Assembly: GCA_003640385.1 (NCBI GenBank)
Contig: RCAB01000740.1
Coordinates: 1 to 22,836 of the forward strand
Direction: 5' to 3'
From: Setaria digitata
Lineage: Eukaryota; Nematoda; Chromadorea; Rhabditida; Setariidae
Length of the DNA stretch: 22,836 bases
The position numbers were made by a program, and so were the translations under genes. Shown here piece by piece: positions 10,278 through 19,926 of this stretch (position 1 is the stretch's first letter; each line of letters begins with the position of its first letter). Below the pieces are notes generated by a model. That model had not been told where the DNA came from. It saw nothing but the letters and a program-made list of their open reading frames with translations, and did no database searches.

Positions 10278-13200
10278 ATGAAACTAACAGTTACTAACTT
10301 GGGTGAGCTTTTTTTTTTTTTTTTTGGAAGTTTTTTTAAAATTTTCCTCCATTGATTTCCCACTGTGTTATCATTTCTGTGATAACAATGTGATATTGAT
10401 ATCATTAAATTTTCTCCATTTGCAGCGATGAAAAAATGACTGAAATGATGAGTCTGACCTTTTTCCTAACAGAGCCTGCAACTGGTATTACATAACTATT
10501 TTTCTGAAAGTGTTGACCCCAATAGATTGACTCAACCTCAGCCTATTTAGCTTCTGTTCGATCTAACTAAGTGACCGCATTTGCATGGTGCTACAAATTC
10601 TCATTACAGCTGCTTCGAGCTATAGAGTGGTTGTAATTGGTGGTGGTACAGGTGGTTGTGCCTTATCTCATCGATGTTATAAATTGGTACCCAAAGGTCA
10701 AGTGGCTGTTATTGATCCTGCCGATGTTCGATATTTGTTAAATTCAATAACTTTTTTTCTTTAAATATTTTTGCGAGGAAGTTGTTAGTCATTTTTTTTT
10801 TTTTTTAAGATTTACTACAAATTTATAATTTGCATTTGTTTATTGCCTGCATTGTTTGCTTTTAAATTTCGCTTAATTTAAATTACCATGATAAACTAGA
10901 CATTAGACTGGTAAATTTATCTATAGCACAAGTAACAATTAGTGTTGTTTTGTCGGAGGAAAAAAAAAAAAAACGATTTGGGTGCAGCTAATATAATTAA
11001 CTGTGTTGGAGAGTTAAATCCAATGAAATAATTGAATTTCTATCCTTCAGAAATTTGAAATTCCAACAAAGTGAAACTTGCAGGAGCATCACTTTCAGCC
11101 GGGATACACATTCGTTGGCGGAGGTCTGTGCAAACTGGAACAATGCATTAAGCCAATGAAGGAAGTTCTACATCCTGGAAATGTTTGGATTAGACAAACA
11201 GCCAGCAAAATTAATCCTACGGAGAATTCTGTAACACTGAGGTAGGGTTAAAGGTCGAATATTTTCAGGGGAGGGAGAGAGAGGGGGAAATAGAGAAGAA
11301 ATGGACAGCACGGAATAGCTTGGAAATAGCATTTCTTTAATTTAATGATCAAATTAGAAGGAAAACTCTTTTGCTATTTTTTTTTTCAGTCGAAATTAAT
11401 AACAATTACAATATAATAAATTAATGATTTAGAAGTTCATTTCAGTGATGGGACTAAGGTAAACTACGAATTACTAATTGTTGCCGCAGGACTTGAAGTA
11501 CGATTTGACCTGGTAATACATTCATTGTAAATATTGCAATTATCAGTTCGATCAGGCGGTGATGAATGATAGCGCAGTGAAATTTAAAAAAAAAAAAAAA
11601 AATTACAAAATTTATAAATAGAATTTTTTTTTTTTTTTGTGTATAGTTTAGTTTGTTTCCAACTTTTTCCTTATATTTAATACAAAGTGGCCACAACCAA
11701 ATTTAATCGTTATTTGATACTTTTTTGCATTACCTATTATGAAAAAGAAGAATTGCTAGCTGTTTGTAAAAGAAAAAAAAAAAAAAAAATTATTTAAGAC
11801 ATTAATAATAACTGTTTATCGATGTACTATCACTTAATTTGATCAATTTTTAGATTGAGAATTTATCTCAAGCTTTGTTAGATCCATATGTGTGCAGCAT
11901 TTATCGTGCCGATTTGGCACAAAAGACACGAGAAAGTTTATACACATTTAGCAAAGGTACAGCTATATTTACTCTACCAAGAGCTCCAATTAAATGTTCG
12001 GGAGCTGCACAAAAGATCTGTTACCTGGCTGATGAAATATTTCGAACGGTTAGTCGAAATATTACTGAATCTATCCTAGGAGCATTTCAAGAATCATCTA
12101 GATATTTATATTTAGAACGAAATATTTTATTTACTCTAGAAAACAGTTAAACTTGTCTACATACAGTCTTACTTCACTGCATCATTTCTGGAAGGTATAG
12201 AAGAATTTAATTAGTGAATTATGGCTACCGTTGGTTAAAAAAAAAAAAAAAAAAAAAGTAAATTGCCATCAGATTTTGATTGTTTTAAGTATTTGAATGA
12301 TTTGTCAAAATTTTTGTCTTGCTGTCGAAAGGAGTGCTGATATAAGTAATTCAGATTAGAAATGAAAGGATATTATCATTAAATCGCAATTTATGCAAGG
12401 ATTATTTGCAATTTTACTATCTTCAGCAAATCCGGAAGGGACTGACTGGCTAAGGATACAAATTTCTATGCATTAATTAGTTAATTAGACAAACAATAGG
12501 TGTCACAATGAAATTCATCCTGACTTGTGTGTCAAATTTTCCGGTCATTTGCTGCTTTTTCCTCTATTTTCAGAGAGGTGTTCGTGAACAGATTCATCTA
12601 ACATACAATACATTTTTGCCCGATATATTTGATGTGCCGAAATATGCCAAACCACTTAACGAAATTATTAAACAAAAATCAATCGATTTGAAATTACTGA
12701 GAAATTTGAAATCTGTCAATATCACTGCACGAGAAGCAGTATTTGAGGTAATAGGAACGGATGGCGAACCGACGACAGAATTGGAAACTCAGAAAGTATT
12801 TTCTTAAATATATGAATTTTTGAGAAAATCACTTATTGTATTCAAATGCAAAAATTTATTTCATTTTGACGGGAGAAAAGTTTGCTATCTTATTTGTTGC
12901 ATTCTTGTCCACTATTTTGTTACCACTTTCATAATCACCGAGTAACAAAACCATGTAATGATGTTAAAATGTTTGGTAAAAGTTACAGTAAATTATATCG
13001 CTAATTAGATAATTAATGAAGCAAAAGTAAAAGAAAGGAATGATTAATTATACTGCTAAATTTTTGACTTGTTTTATGAATTCTTTAATTGCCTTTCAAA
13101 TCTATATCTCATCATTTCTTCTCATATTGCTGTAGAGATTATATTCCATCACTGATCGGTCACATGGAATAAACTTTTAAACCACAAAATTTCAAATTTA

Positions 13201-14238
13201 ATTTTAATATCTTTTGCAGTTTGATTTCCTGCATGTAGCACCACCTTGTTCAGCGCCGCAAATATTGCGAAATTCACCACAAGTAACAAATGCCACAAGT
13301 TTTTTGGATGTTAATGAGAAGTCATTGCAACATCTGAAATTTGCAAATATCTTCGGCATAGGAGATTGTCTCGGATCGCCAAATAAAAAAACTGCTGCTG
13401 CACTGTGTCAATCTCGAAATCATTTCAAATTTCTATTTTTTCTTTCGTTTATTTTCGATTTTTAAACTGGAGCGCCTGATTACTACGGCGATATTTTCGT
13501 TTAATCAGTGATCATAGACATTTCCGCTAGTTTCTCCTTCCAAAATTAATTAATTATTTTAATGCTACCTGATGCATTTTCAGATAGCCAGTTGAGAACT
13601 CTAAGCAAAAATATTCCAAGATTTCTGGAAAAGAAGGCAGTACTGGAAACGGTACTTTCTCCCTATTCATATTCCTAACGTTATTCACAATTTAATAATC
13701 ATTGCGTACACATTTCGGCTTATCGACAAGTTTTACGTTAATAGACGTAAAACTTACACTAAGTTAATAGACTAAGCGTAAATAACAAAGTGTAATATAT
13801 GTGGAGGACAAGAAATTGCTTTAATAGTAATTAATTTTGCAACCTAATTTGAAAATTTTAATAGTGTTGAAAGCAAGATTAGAACTGTCTGAATGCTGCT
13901 CGTCACCTCAATATATAATCTAATTTAATATATTATAATCTGAAATAATTTCAGTATTTACATTCAAAAATCTTTCTATTTAATTTTTAATCCATTTCCA
14001 GTACAATTGCTATTCATCATGTCCAGTGATTGTCAGTTTTCGGCATGTGGTGTTAGCAGAATTCACTCCGGAAGGGCCACTTGAAACTTTACCGGTAAAT
14101 CAGGCGAAACCGCGTTATATCTCTTTTTTTCTTACGAGATATGTGTTGCCGTTTATTTATTGGACATTGGGAGTAAGAGGACATTGGCTTGGCCCATCTA
14201 CAATACGCAGAATTCTTCATTTTGGACGAAGTAATTAA
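10278..14238 (+). CDS. SQOR: Sulfide:quinone oxidoreductase, mitochondrial flavoprotein (SQOR/SQRD; about 424 aa, first exon uncertain)
   Basis: SQOR oxidises hydrogen sulfide at the inner mitochondrial membrane, passes electrons to the quinone pool and transfers sulfur to an acceptor such as glutathione. Secure exons: 10610-10725, 11084-11241, 11446-11512, 11854-12048, 12574-12795, 13220-13406, 13584-13651 and 14002-14238, all phase-consistent. Visible motifs: FAD-binding VVVIGGGTGG (residues 15-24), HHFQPGYTFVGGG, FGIGDC (306-311), and both redox cysteines, IKCSGA (C170; human C201) and YSSCP (C353; human C379). The C-terminus keeps FIYWTLGVRGHWLGP, the membrane-docking end. Human SQOR is 450 aa. 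The start is uncertain: exon 10278-10302 ends in GTGAGC with matching phase; ATG 10585 reads in frame with no splice; ATG 10436 with a weak donor also fits. None gives an obvious mitochondrial targeting peptide. The donor after 10725 (GTTCGA) is weak. Confidence 0.92.
11266..11305 (+). repeat. Purine-rich GA tract in an SQOR intron
   Basis: Almost pure G/A sequence (AGGGGAGGGAGAGAGAGGGG and following), with three G-runs of three or more. It stands out from the AT-rich intron around it. It could form triplex DNA, but it has too few G-runs for a confident quadruplex. Confidence 0.55.
13728..13755. repeat. Perfect 11-bp hairpin in the last SQOR intron
   Basis: AAGTTTTACGT (13728-13738), loop TAATAG, then the exact reverse complement ACGTAAAACTT (13745-13755). 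It lies inside the intron 13652-14001, away from both splice sites. Confidence 0.55.
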
Positions 14239-14358
14239 TGAATTCAATGGGGTAATTAATTTCAACAACGATACTGAATCTCAGAAGGAGAAATTTGAAT
14301 GGACTTTATCTACGATCAGTAAGCACGCTGGCTATTTTTTCTTCTGATATATTATTAT

Positions 14359-14364
14359 AATAAA
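14359..14364 (+). terminator. Polyadenylation signal of SQOR
   Basis: AATAAA 121 bases after the SQOR stop at 14236-14238; no closer exact hexamer was seen. Confidence 0.5.
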
Positions 14365-16249
14365 AATACTTTTGTACCTTTTTCATAGCTCTTAATTAGA
14401 ATATTTCAATTTCTGGACGGTTTTTTTCGCGCTATGAACTTATCTGAGACTTCTCAGAAGTTCTTCAAAGTATGAGAAACTTTCTTCGAAACTCATTTAA
14501 TACTTTTCTCAGTCTCTAGCATTTTCGTCATTTAGTTATCATATGCTCCCTGCGCCTTGGATTAGTTATCAAGTTATTAGGTAAATATTTCTATCTAATA
14601 AGTCTAGAAAGTGTCATCTGTGTGGAATTTGACCAAATTCATTATTTCACGTGTTTAATTGAATTAAAACAATAACATTTCCTACAGGTATTTGTTCGTT
14701 ATTGTTCAAAATCACTTGTTAAATAAATTAATTGAATTCAAATTGTGATTTCTACTTGATAATATTAACAGCACGCCGCATTATTTGATTTGAAAAAATA
14801 ATAAGCTTGAATAGGCCTCATACTGTAGGTACAGTAATTGGATTACTGATAACTGTGATCGATATATGCTATAACTGAAGATTGCAATATTCAGCTCTCT
14901 AAAAAAAGAATTCAGACAAGTCATATGAATTTGAAGGACGAATAATTTTTAACAGCAAACTTACTACTAAGTTTCTTTAAATGAAGGACAAAATCTGGAA
15001 TGAAGAAAAAAATGGTGCCATCGGACTAACTTCGAGCTTCTTGCTGGCAACTTACGACGATAATGCAGCATTTATATGCCGAATTTCCCAATCATACTTC
15101 ATGTTTTTTATAAATCAGAAAAATTATCAAACAATTGATTTCTTCCTCTTTTTCATTTTTGTGAAATGATGAGATAGGTGGTAACATGAAAAAAACAACA
15201 AAAAGTTGGAATAATTTTCCAGGATATAGCAAGAATCCTTACATGAAATAACATTTCCATTTATTGTTAATTAGTTGAAGAAATGAAGTGAGCTAATTTA
15301 TCTTAAATGGAATTTATTTTTGAACAATTAAATAAATATTTAAATTTTTATTAATTCAAGTTAGCTCTGTTAGTTATTCTCCTGGAAAAATCACTTCCGT
15401 GGTTTGATTTGCAATAAATGCTAAATGTTTTGAGACTTTTTTTCAACTAGATCATGATATTTACCCGCGAATGATTATTTATCAAATGTCAAACTGTTAA
15501 GCAAACTGGCAGACAAAAGTACAAATTTGATAAGATAAAAATAATCAAATCAGTTAAAGATATAAATAGTTAGAATGAATGAATAGATTCTGAATTATTT
15601 GACATTTCATTTGCAAGAACCAAAATATTTGTAAAAGTGAGTACCTATGAAGGAATTCCAGCTAGTGCATAAATAAACATTAGCTTTTCGCTCAACAAGC
15701 AAATTAAATTATAGCTTTTATTTAAAAATGTTTAAATTAATTATTGGATTTTTTTTTTTTTAGAAATTTCAAATTTGTAATTCTGTCTTGAATATTTAAA
15801 AATGCTTACATGAAATTTAGTTTGGAGAGTTTTTTCTTCCATAAACTTTTCTCGACAAATGCGTTATTAACATTTAATTTTTAATTTCTTTTTTTTTTTT
15901 AAATTTTCTCACTAAATTATACTTTAATATACGTGTTTTTTTTTTCATATCAAAGATATTCTGACAAATAATTTAAACATTTAGGCTAAAAATTTTGTAA
16001 GTTAGGAAGTTTTTGACATAGAAAAAAGTTCGAGAGGGACATAAGTAAACTTAACTATGCAATGAATATGGAAAGTAATAAGGAAAGCTTAATAATGAAC
16101 CTCTTTCGAACTGCTTCTTTTTCGCAACACCAAATTTGTTAATTATCCTTACTTATTCAGTCATATCTTTTATCTATTTCGGTGAATCTAATCAGGAACT
16201 GATCATGTAGCGAATGCTTTGGACATTGAGATGTTTTTAATCAGAATTA

Positions 16250-16503
16250 TCAGCCATCTCCTTTTACGTAATTATTTGCTACTGGCGCTATATGTTCATC
16301 AAAACGTCCGTCAACTTTCTTGCCAATGCATAAAACGGAATAATTAGGTCCACCGAATAATAGAAGGCAAAAATGCTTAAGACAAGCGGATAGATATCGT
16401 ATAGAATGAATGCTATACGACGAAGATAAGTAGTGAATGCTGCGAACTTCACAATTAAATTTTGCAAATCTTTTTGATAATTTTCGAATTCAAAATTTTT
16501 TTT
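16250..16503 (-). other. Unresolved minus-strand open region, possible exon
   Basis: Two minus-strand frames stay open here. One (16503-16288, 72 codons with stop) reads as a membrane-like peptide with two hydrophobic stretches (RRIAFILYDIYPLVLSIFAF). The other (about 16488-16250) reads more like soluble protein near its end (GKKVDGRFDEHIAPVANNY). Neither begins with ATG, so either would be an internal or last exon. A possible acceptor TTCGCAG lies near 16435. I recognise neither peptide and cannot choose the frame. A decayed gene or a chance opening in a GC-richer patch is also possible. Confidence 0.2.
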
Positions 16504-16829
16504 TTAAACTTCACAGATTTAAAATTGTTCAAATAAATATAGCAATTTTTTTTTGTTTTGAACAATGAGAAAAATGATATTAGAATAAATATTTAAGAAA
16601 AACCATTTAATTAACTTATTTTTTTTTTTTTTTTTTGTTTACCGCAGATATGCATTTTCAAATAACCAGTCAACTGAAAAGAGTCAGATGAAATTTAATT
16701 TATGGCCCATTTGTTAACTAATCTACACTTACACTCATCATAGTTGCTAAATTTAATTGTTTATCAGAAATTAAATAGCTAGAATGGCTAAGTTTAGCCT
16801 AAAATGAGATCAGACTATAAGATCAACTG

Positions 16830-17300
16830 ATGCCAAACCAAAGTAAACTTATCAACAGTTTTAGAGCTTTTTCTCACTCGTCTCCAATTTTACCAACACA
16901 TAATCACCAAAAAAAGCTTTGCTTTAAATTGGAGTCCCTTCTAGACAGAGTTAATTCCTTTGAGAACTACTTCCCGACAGGTGTATTTCCACCTGTACAC
17001 TCTACCTATTAGCGATGAACATTCTAAGAATGGCGCCTCTTTCGACAGGTATATAAACAACTTCTGCATCTCTCCATCCTTTCCTTCGACTTATCAGTGG
17101 CTTGTCAATTCTCAGATCTCTTATAAGTGCGTGCCAGAACTTACGACACTGCCGTATCTTCAACCCTTTTCTTCTTATCCGTGAAACTTCCCAAGCTAGT
17201 TTGCACATTGTTGATGCGCAATAACTTTAATATCTTATCTATTAATACCATCCTCGTAGTCTTCAAATAATATTGGTAAGAAATAAAAATATGATTAAAT
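16830..17300. other. Unresolved GC-richer patch with open frames on both strands
   Basis: Overlapping frames of 60-74 codons are open on both strands, which is unusual in this AT-rich sequence. On the minus strand, a frame starting at 17208 meets a perfect donor (GTAAGT) after codons for KIRQC. A well-formed 31-base exon further along the minus strand (CTTTTCAG acceptor near 16679, GTAAAC donor near 16645) would join it without a stop. No domain is recognisable. It may be a small unannotated minus-strand gene, a mobile-element relic or inserted foreign DNA. I assign no function. Confidence 0.2.
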
Positions 17301-17578
17301 TTATTTATTAAAAGTAATTTTTAACATAAAGTAGTTAGTTTGAAAAAAAAAAAAGCAATTAATAATTCAGTAGTAAATTAATAGTGAGAACAATTATTAA
17401 TTTTATGCAGTATAGTTTTGCATAGTGAAGAAATTTCGTTGTTTCAAGGAGGCAAAATGAGAAGAGGAAGATTAGGGAGGGATAAGGGAGTAGGCAAAAA
17501 TTGAAACTAGAATTCAGGTAGTTTTATAAACTTTGAGATAAAGTTGATCTGACAGGCAAATGGTTTCGCTTTTTATCA

Positions 17579-17580
17579 GA
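17579..17580 (+). promoter_or_regulatory. Probable spliced-leader acceptor of the CK2 beta gene
   Basis: CGCTTTTTATCAG ends at 17579, 33 bases before the ATG, with no upstream coding exon. It matches the nematode acceptor pattern (T-rich tract and CAG), so trans-splicing here is likely though not shown. Confidence 0.5.
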
Positions 17581-17612
17581 TATTCCTGCGATTTCTCAAA
17601 ACTTCGTCCAGA

Positions 17613-19336
17613 ATGGAGGAATTCGAAGAAACAACATGGATTTCGTGGTTCTGTGACGTTCTCGGGAATGAATTCTTCTGTCAGGTTCCCTTTCACTATT
17701 TTCTTGTTATAGTAATCCTTGAATAACTGCCGTCCTATCGCCGGGAAGTTATCGTTTTACATAATTCATAAGTTTAAGTGTCTGTGAGAATGTCGAAAAT
17801 GCGCTTAATTCATTGGAATTTTTAACTGATACGATTATGCATCCGAGTGAAGTTCGTGCTAAAGAGTAATTCAAACGGTCGCCAGAAGAGCAGATGGAAA
17901 ATGTCATATTATCGAGATATTCAGCTTACAAGGAAAATATTTACTCATATGAATACTTTCACTCACTACACCTCTCATTTCTCTTTTCAAATTAATTGGA
18001 ATTTAGGTTAGTGAGGACTTCATTCTTGATCAGTTCAATTTAATTGGTCTTAATGAAATGGTACCGAATTATGACTGTGCTCTTGAAATGATTCTCGACA
18101 AGGATCCAGGTAAACTTCGTGTTGTATATTCGAATAAATGAATATCTGACAATTTAATAGTGAACGCCTATTGATAACACAGAAATTGAGAATTATTGCT
18201 ACAGTAGTAAATGTGGATTTCACAAGCTAAGTTTGCAAAATTATCTAGCTGGAAAATAATCGCAAGAATTTTCGAAAAGTTCTAGAAGTGTAAGACGGAG
18301 CTTACAGATGAGATTGAAAAAAAGATGGGTAACATATCATTGGATGATCTTGAACAAGCAGCTGAAACTCTGTACGGTCTCATCCATGCACGATACATTT
18401 TAACGGATTCTGGTATTGCTAAAATGAAGAATAAGTGGAATAAGGGTGATTTCGGATTCTGTCCACGTGTTTATTGTGAGAATCAGAATTTACTACCAAT
18501 TGGTGAGAAGTTATCGCTTTAATTAAAAATTACAAGCACAATAACACCGTTTTATCTTACAAGATTCATTTGATAACCTTAAAACCTGGATGTTCTCTGT
18601 ATCCTGTACAATTCCTGCAATAATAGTACGGTGAATTCACCGGGAGTTATTTTATTCAGTTTAATAGCTATGAAATCTTTTGGATTTACTATGAACAATC
18701 TTATCTTGCAAAAATCAATTGCTATATTTAAATTGTTTGAAATTTTAAATTATTATGTGTTAAATTACACTCTAACCTCATTTGTAAAATCATTAATTAC
18801 TGCCATATCGTATCAGACGTTAATTAGCATAGACTCGCCATGATTTACAGATATTTTGTTGTTCAGGCCTTTCCGACACTCCCGGTGAATCAGCGGTGAA
18901 ACTATTTTGTCCTAAATGTATGGACATTTATACACCAAGGGATACACGTCATCAGCATATTGATGGTGCATTTTTCGGTACCGGATTTCCTCATATGTTT
19001 TTCTTCGTCCGTCCGGAATTGAGACCGAAACAACCAGTGGATCGTTTTGTTCCACGGTATGTCACATTGTTTGCTCGGAGCGGAAACTTTTATGAAGTTG
19101 CACATCTGCTAGTGCACTACTCGAAGACAGGTTCCTATGTACATTACGATCACAGAAATATGGAAAAAAATTCGAAATAAACTCATCGGCAGTCCCTGTG
19201 TACCAATATCATCTATAGACAGCTCTGAGCTACAGAAACCGGTTTTTACAGATTATCCGGCTTCCAAATACATCCTATAGCATATGAACTGCAACGATCA
19301 ACCACCAAGACAAGTGATATCTCCAACACTGACTAG
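17613..19336 (+). CDS. CSNK2B: Casein kinase 2 regulatory (beta) subunit, divergent form (complete, 214 aa)
   Basis: CK2 beta forms a zinc-linked dimer that holds two catalytic alpha subunits and guides substrate choice. Exons: 17613-17684, 18007-18109, 18308-18502, 18867-19056 and 19252-19336 (stop TAG), all in phase. Human CK2 beta has 215 residues, so the model is full length. Landmarks: WISWFC and GNEFFC near the start, [17 protein letters not shown] (74-90), the zinc-finger cysteines C110, C115, C138 and C141 (CPRVYC and CPKC), [12 protein letters not shown] and RFVPR. The core is clear, but parts conserved in most animals differ: the N-terminus is MEEFEETTW in place of the Ser run that is autophosphorylated in human, the acidic loop (about 55-72) is weakened by KK, LYGF after the zinc finger is LSGF, and the C-terminal tail is unlike human. 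It may be a paralog of a canonical copy elsewhere (C. elegans kin-10), or a fast-evolving ortholog. Confidence 0.93.
19057..19181 (+). other. Possible alternative C-terminus of CK2 beta by intron retention
   Basis: Reading straight on from exon 4 past the GTATGT donor, the frame stays open for 41 codons and stops at a TAA that overlaps an exact AATAAA (19176-19181). A transcript kept unspliced here would encode the zinc-finger core with a different tail, starting [11 protein letters not shown], and could be cleaved just downstream. The normal splice to 19252 restores the conserved GFQIHP segment, so this would be a minor form if real. Confidence 0.3.
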
Positions 19337-19710
19337 TATGCACTAATGGTTCGGAGTATTCCCATCTCTCGCCTCTTTTCCTACTACTTCTCCTTGACCT
19401 CACACATTTCCCTTAAACTTCTCTCCCTTTTCTCATGTTGCATATTGAACCCGAATACTTCGAAAATTTCGCCTTCCTTTTTCATTTCTGCTCCAAAATG
19501 AAACAGTCTCGATTCAAGAAATTCTAAAGTCAGTCAAGTTATACGAAGTAGAATTTTTTACTTTATGACAGTATCGTCTATTTTTGAAATTCCGTTGTAG
19601 ATAATCGTATATCGATTTATAGTTTTATCAGTAACGCAGAGCTTGCCGTACCGAGTTCTAAAAACTTTTCGAAAAGTTCCCGGAAAGATCTGACACAACA
19701 ATTGAAATAG

Positions 19711-19716
19711 TTTATT
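19711..19716 (-). terminator. Candidate polyadenylation signal of TMCO1
   Basis: TTTATT on + (AATAAA on minus) lies 211 bases beyond the TMCO1 stop. For the facing CK2 beta gene, ATTAAA at 19722-19727 or AATAAA at 19862-19867 are the candidates, so the two 3' ends probably overlap. Confidence 0.45.
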
Positions 19717-19926
19717 GATTGATTAAACTGTACACCAGCTTCAAACGACATTGATACTTGATAGCATAATGTTTTCCCCATTTTTTTAAACTTTTTTTAA
19801 AATTGAACAGCACAAGAATTTCTGGAAAGTAATGTTTACTCTCTAGTGATATTGACGAAAAAATAAAAAAGTACTGTCAAGCATAATGAATTAAATTTCT
19901 GCCATCACGCACATTATTATCTGCCC

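Larger units (their letters stand above)
14239..17578. other. 3.3-kb intergenic stretch between SQOR and CK2 beta; no confident gene
   Basis: The SQOR 3' UTR comes first, with a candidate AATAAA at 14359-14364. The rest is mostly AT-rich with T-runs. A 62-codon + strand frame at 14981-15169 ends in a run of F and L codons and has no domain. Two patches are richer in GC and unusually free of stops: 16250-16503 on the minus strand and about 16830-17300 on both strands. They are described separately as unresolved. Confidence 0.6.

Noticed and set aside
14440..14520. Heat-shock-element-like TTC/GAA pattern after SQOR
   Set aside because: The TTC and GAA units do not keep the required spacing, and no promoter is expected there.
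14981..15169. 62-codon + strand frame
   Set aside because: It ends in a low-complexity F and L run, has no domain, and no splice or leader signal stands out.
18631..18843. 70-codon + strand frame
   Set aside because: It lies inside CK2 beta intron 3, is AT-rich and has no domain.
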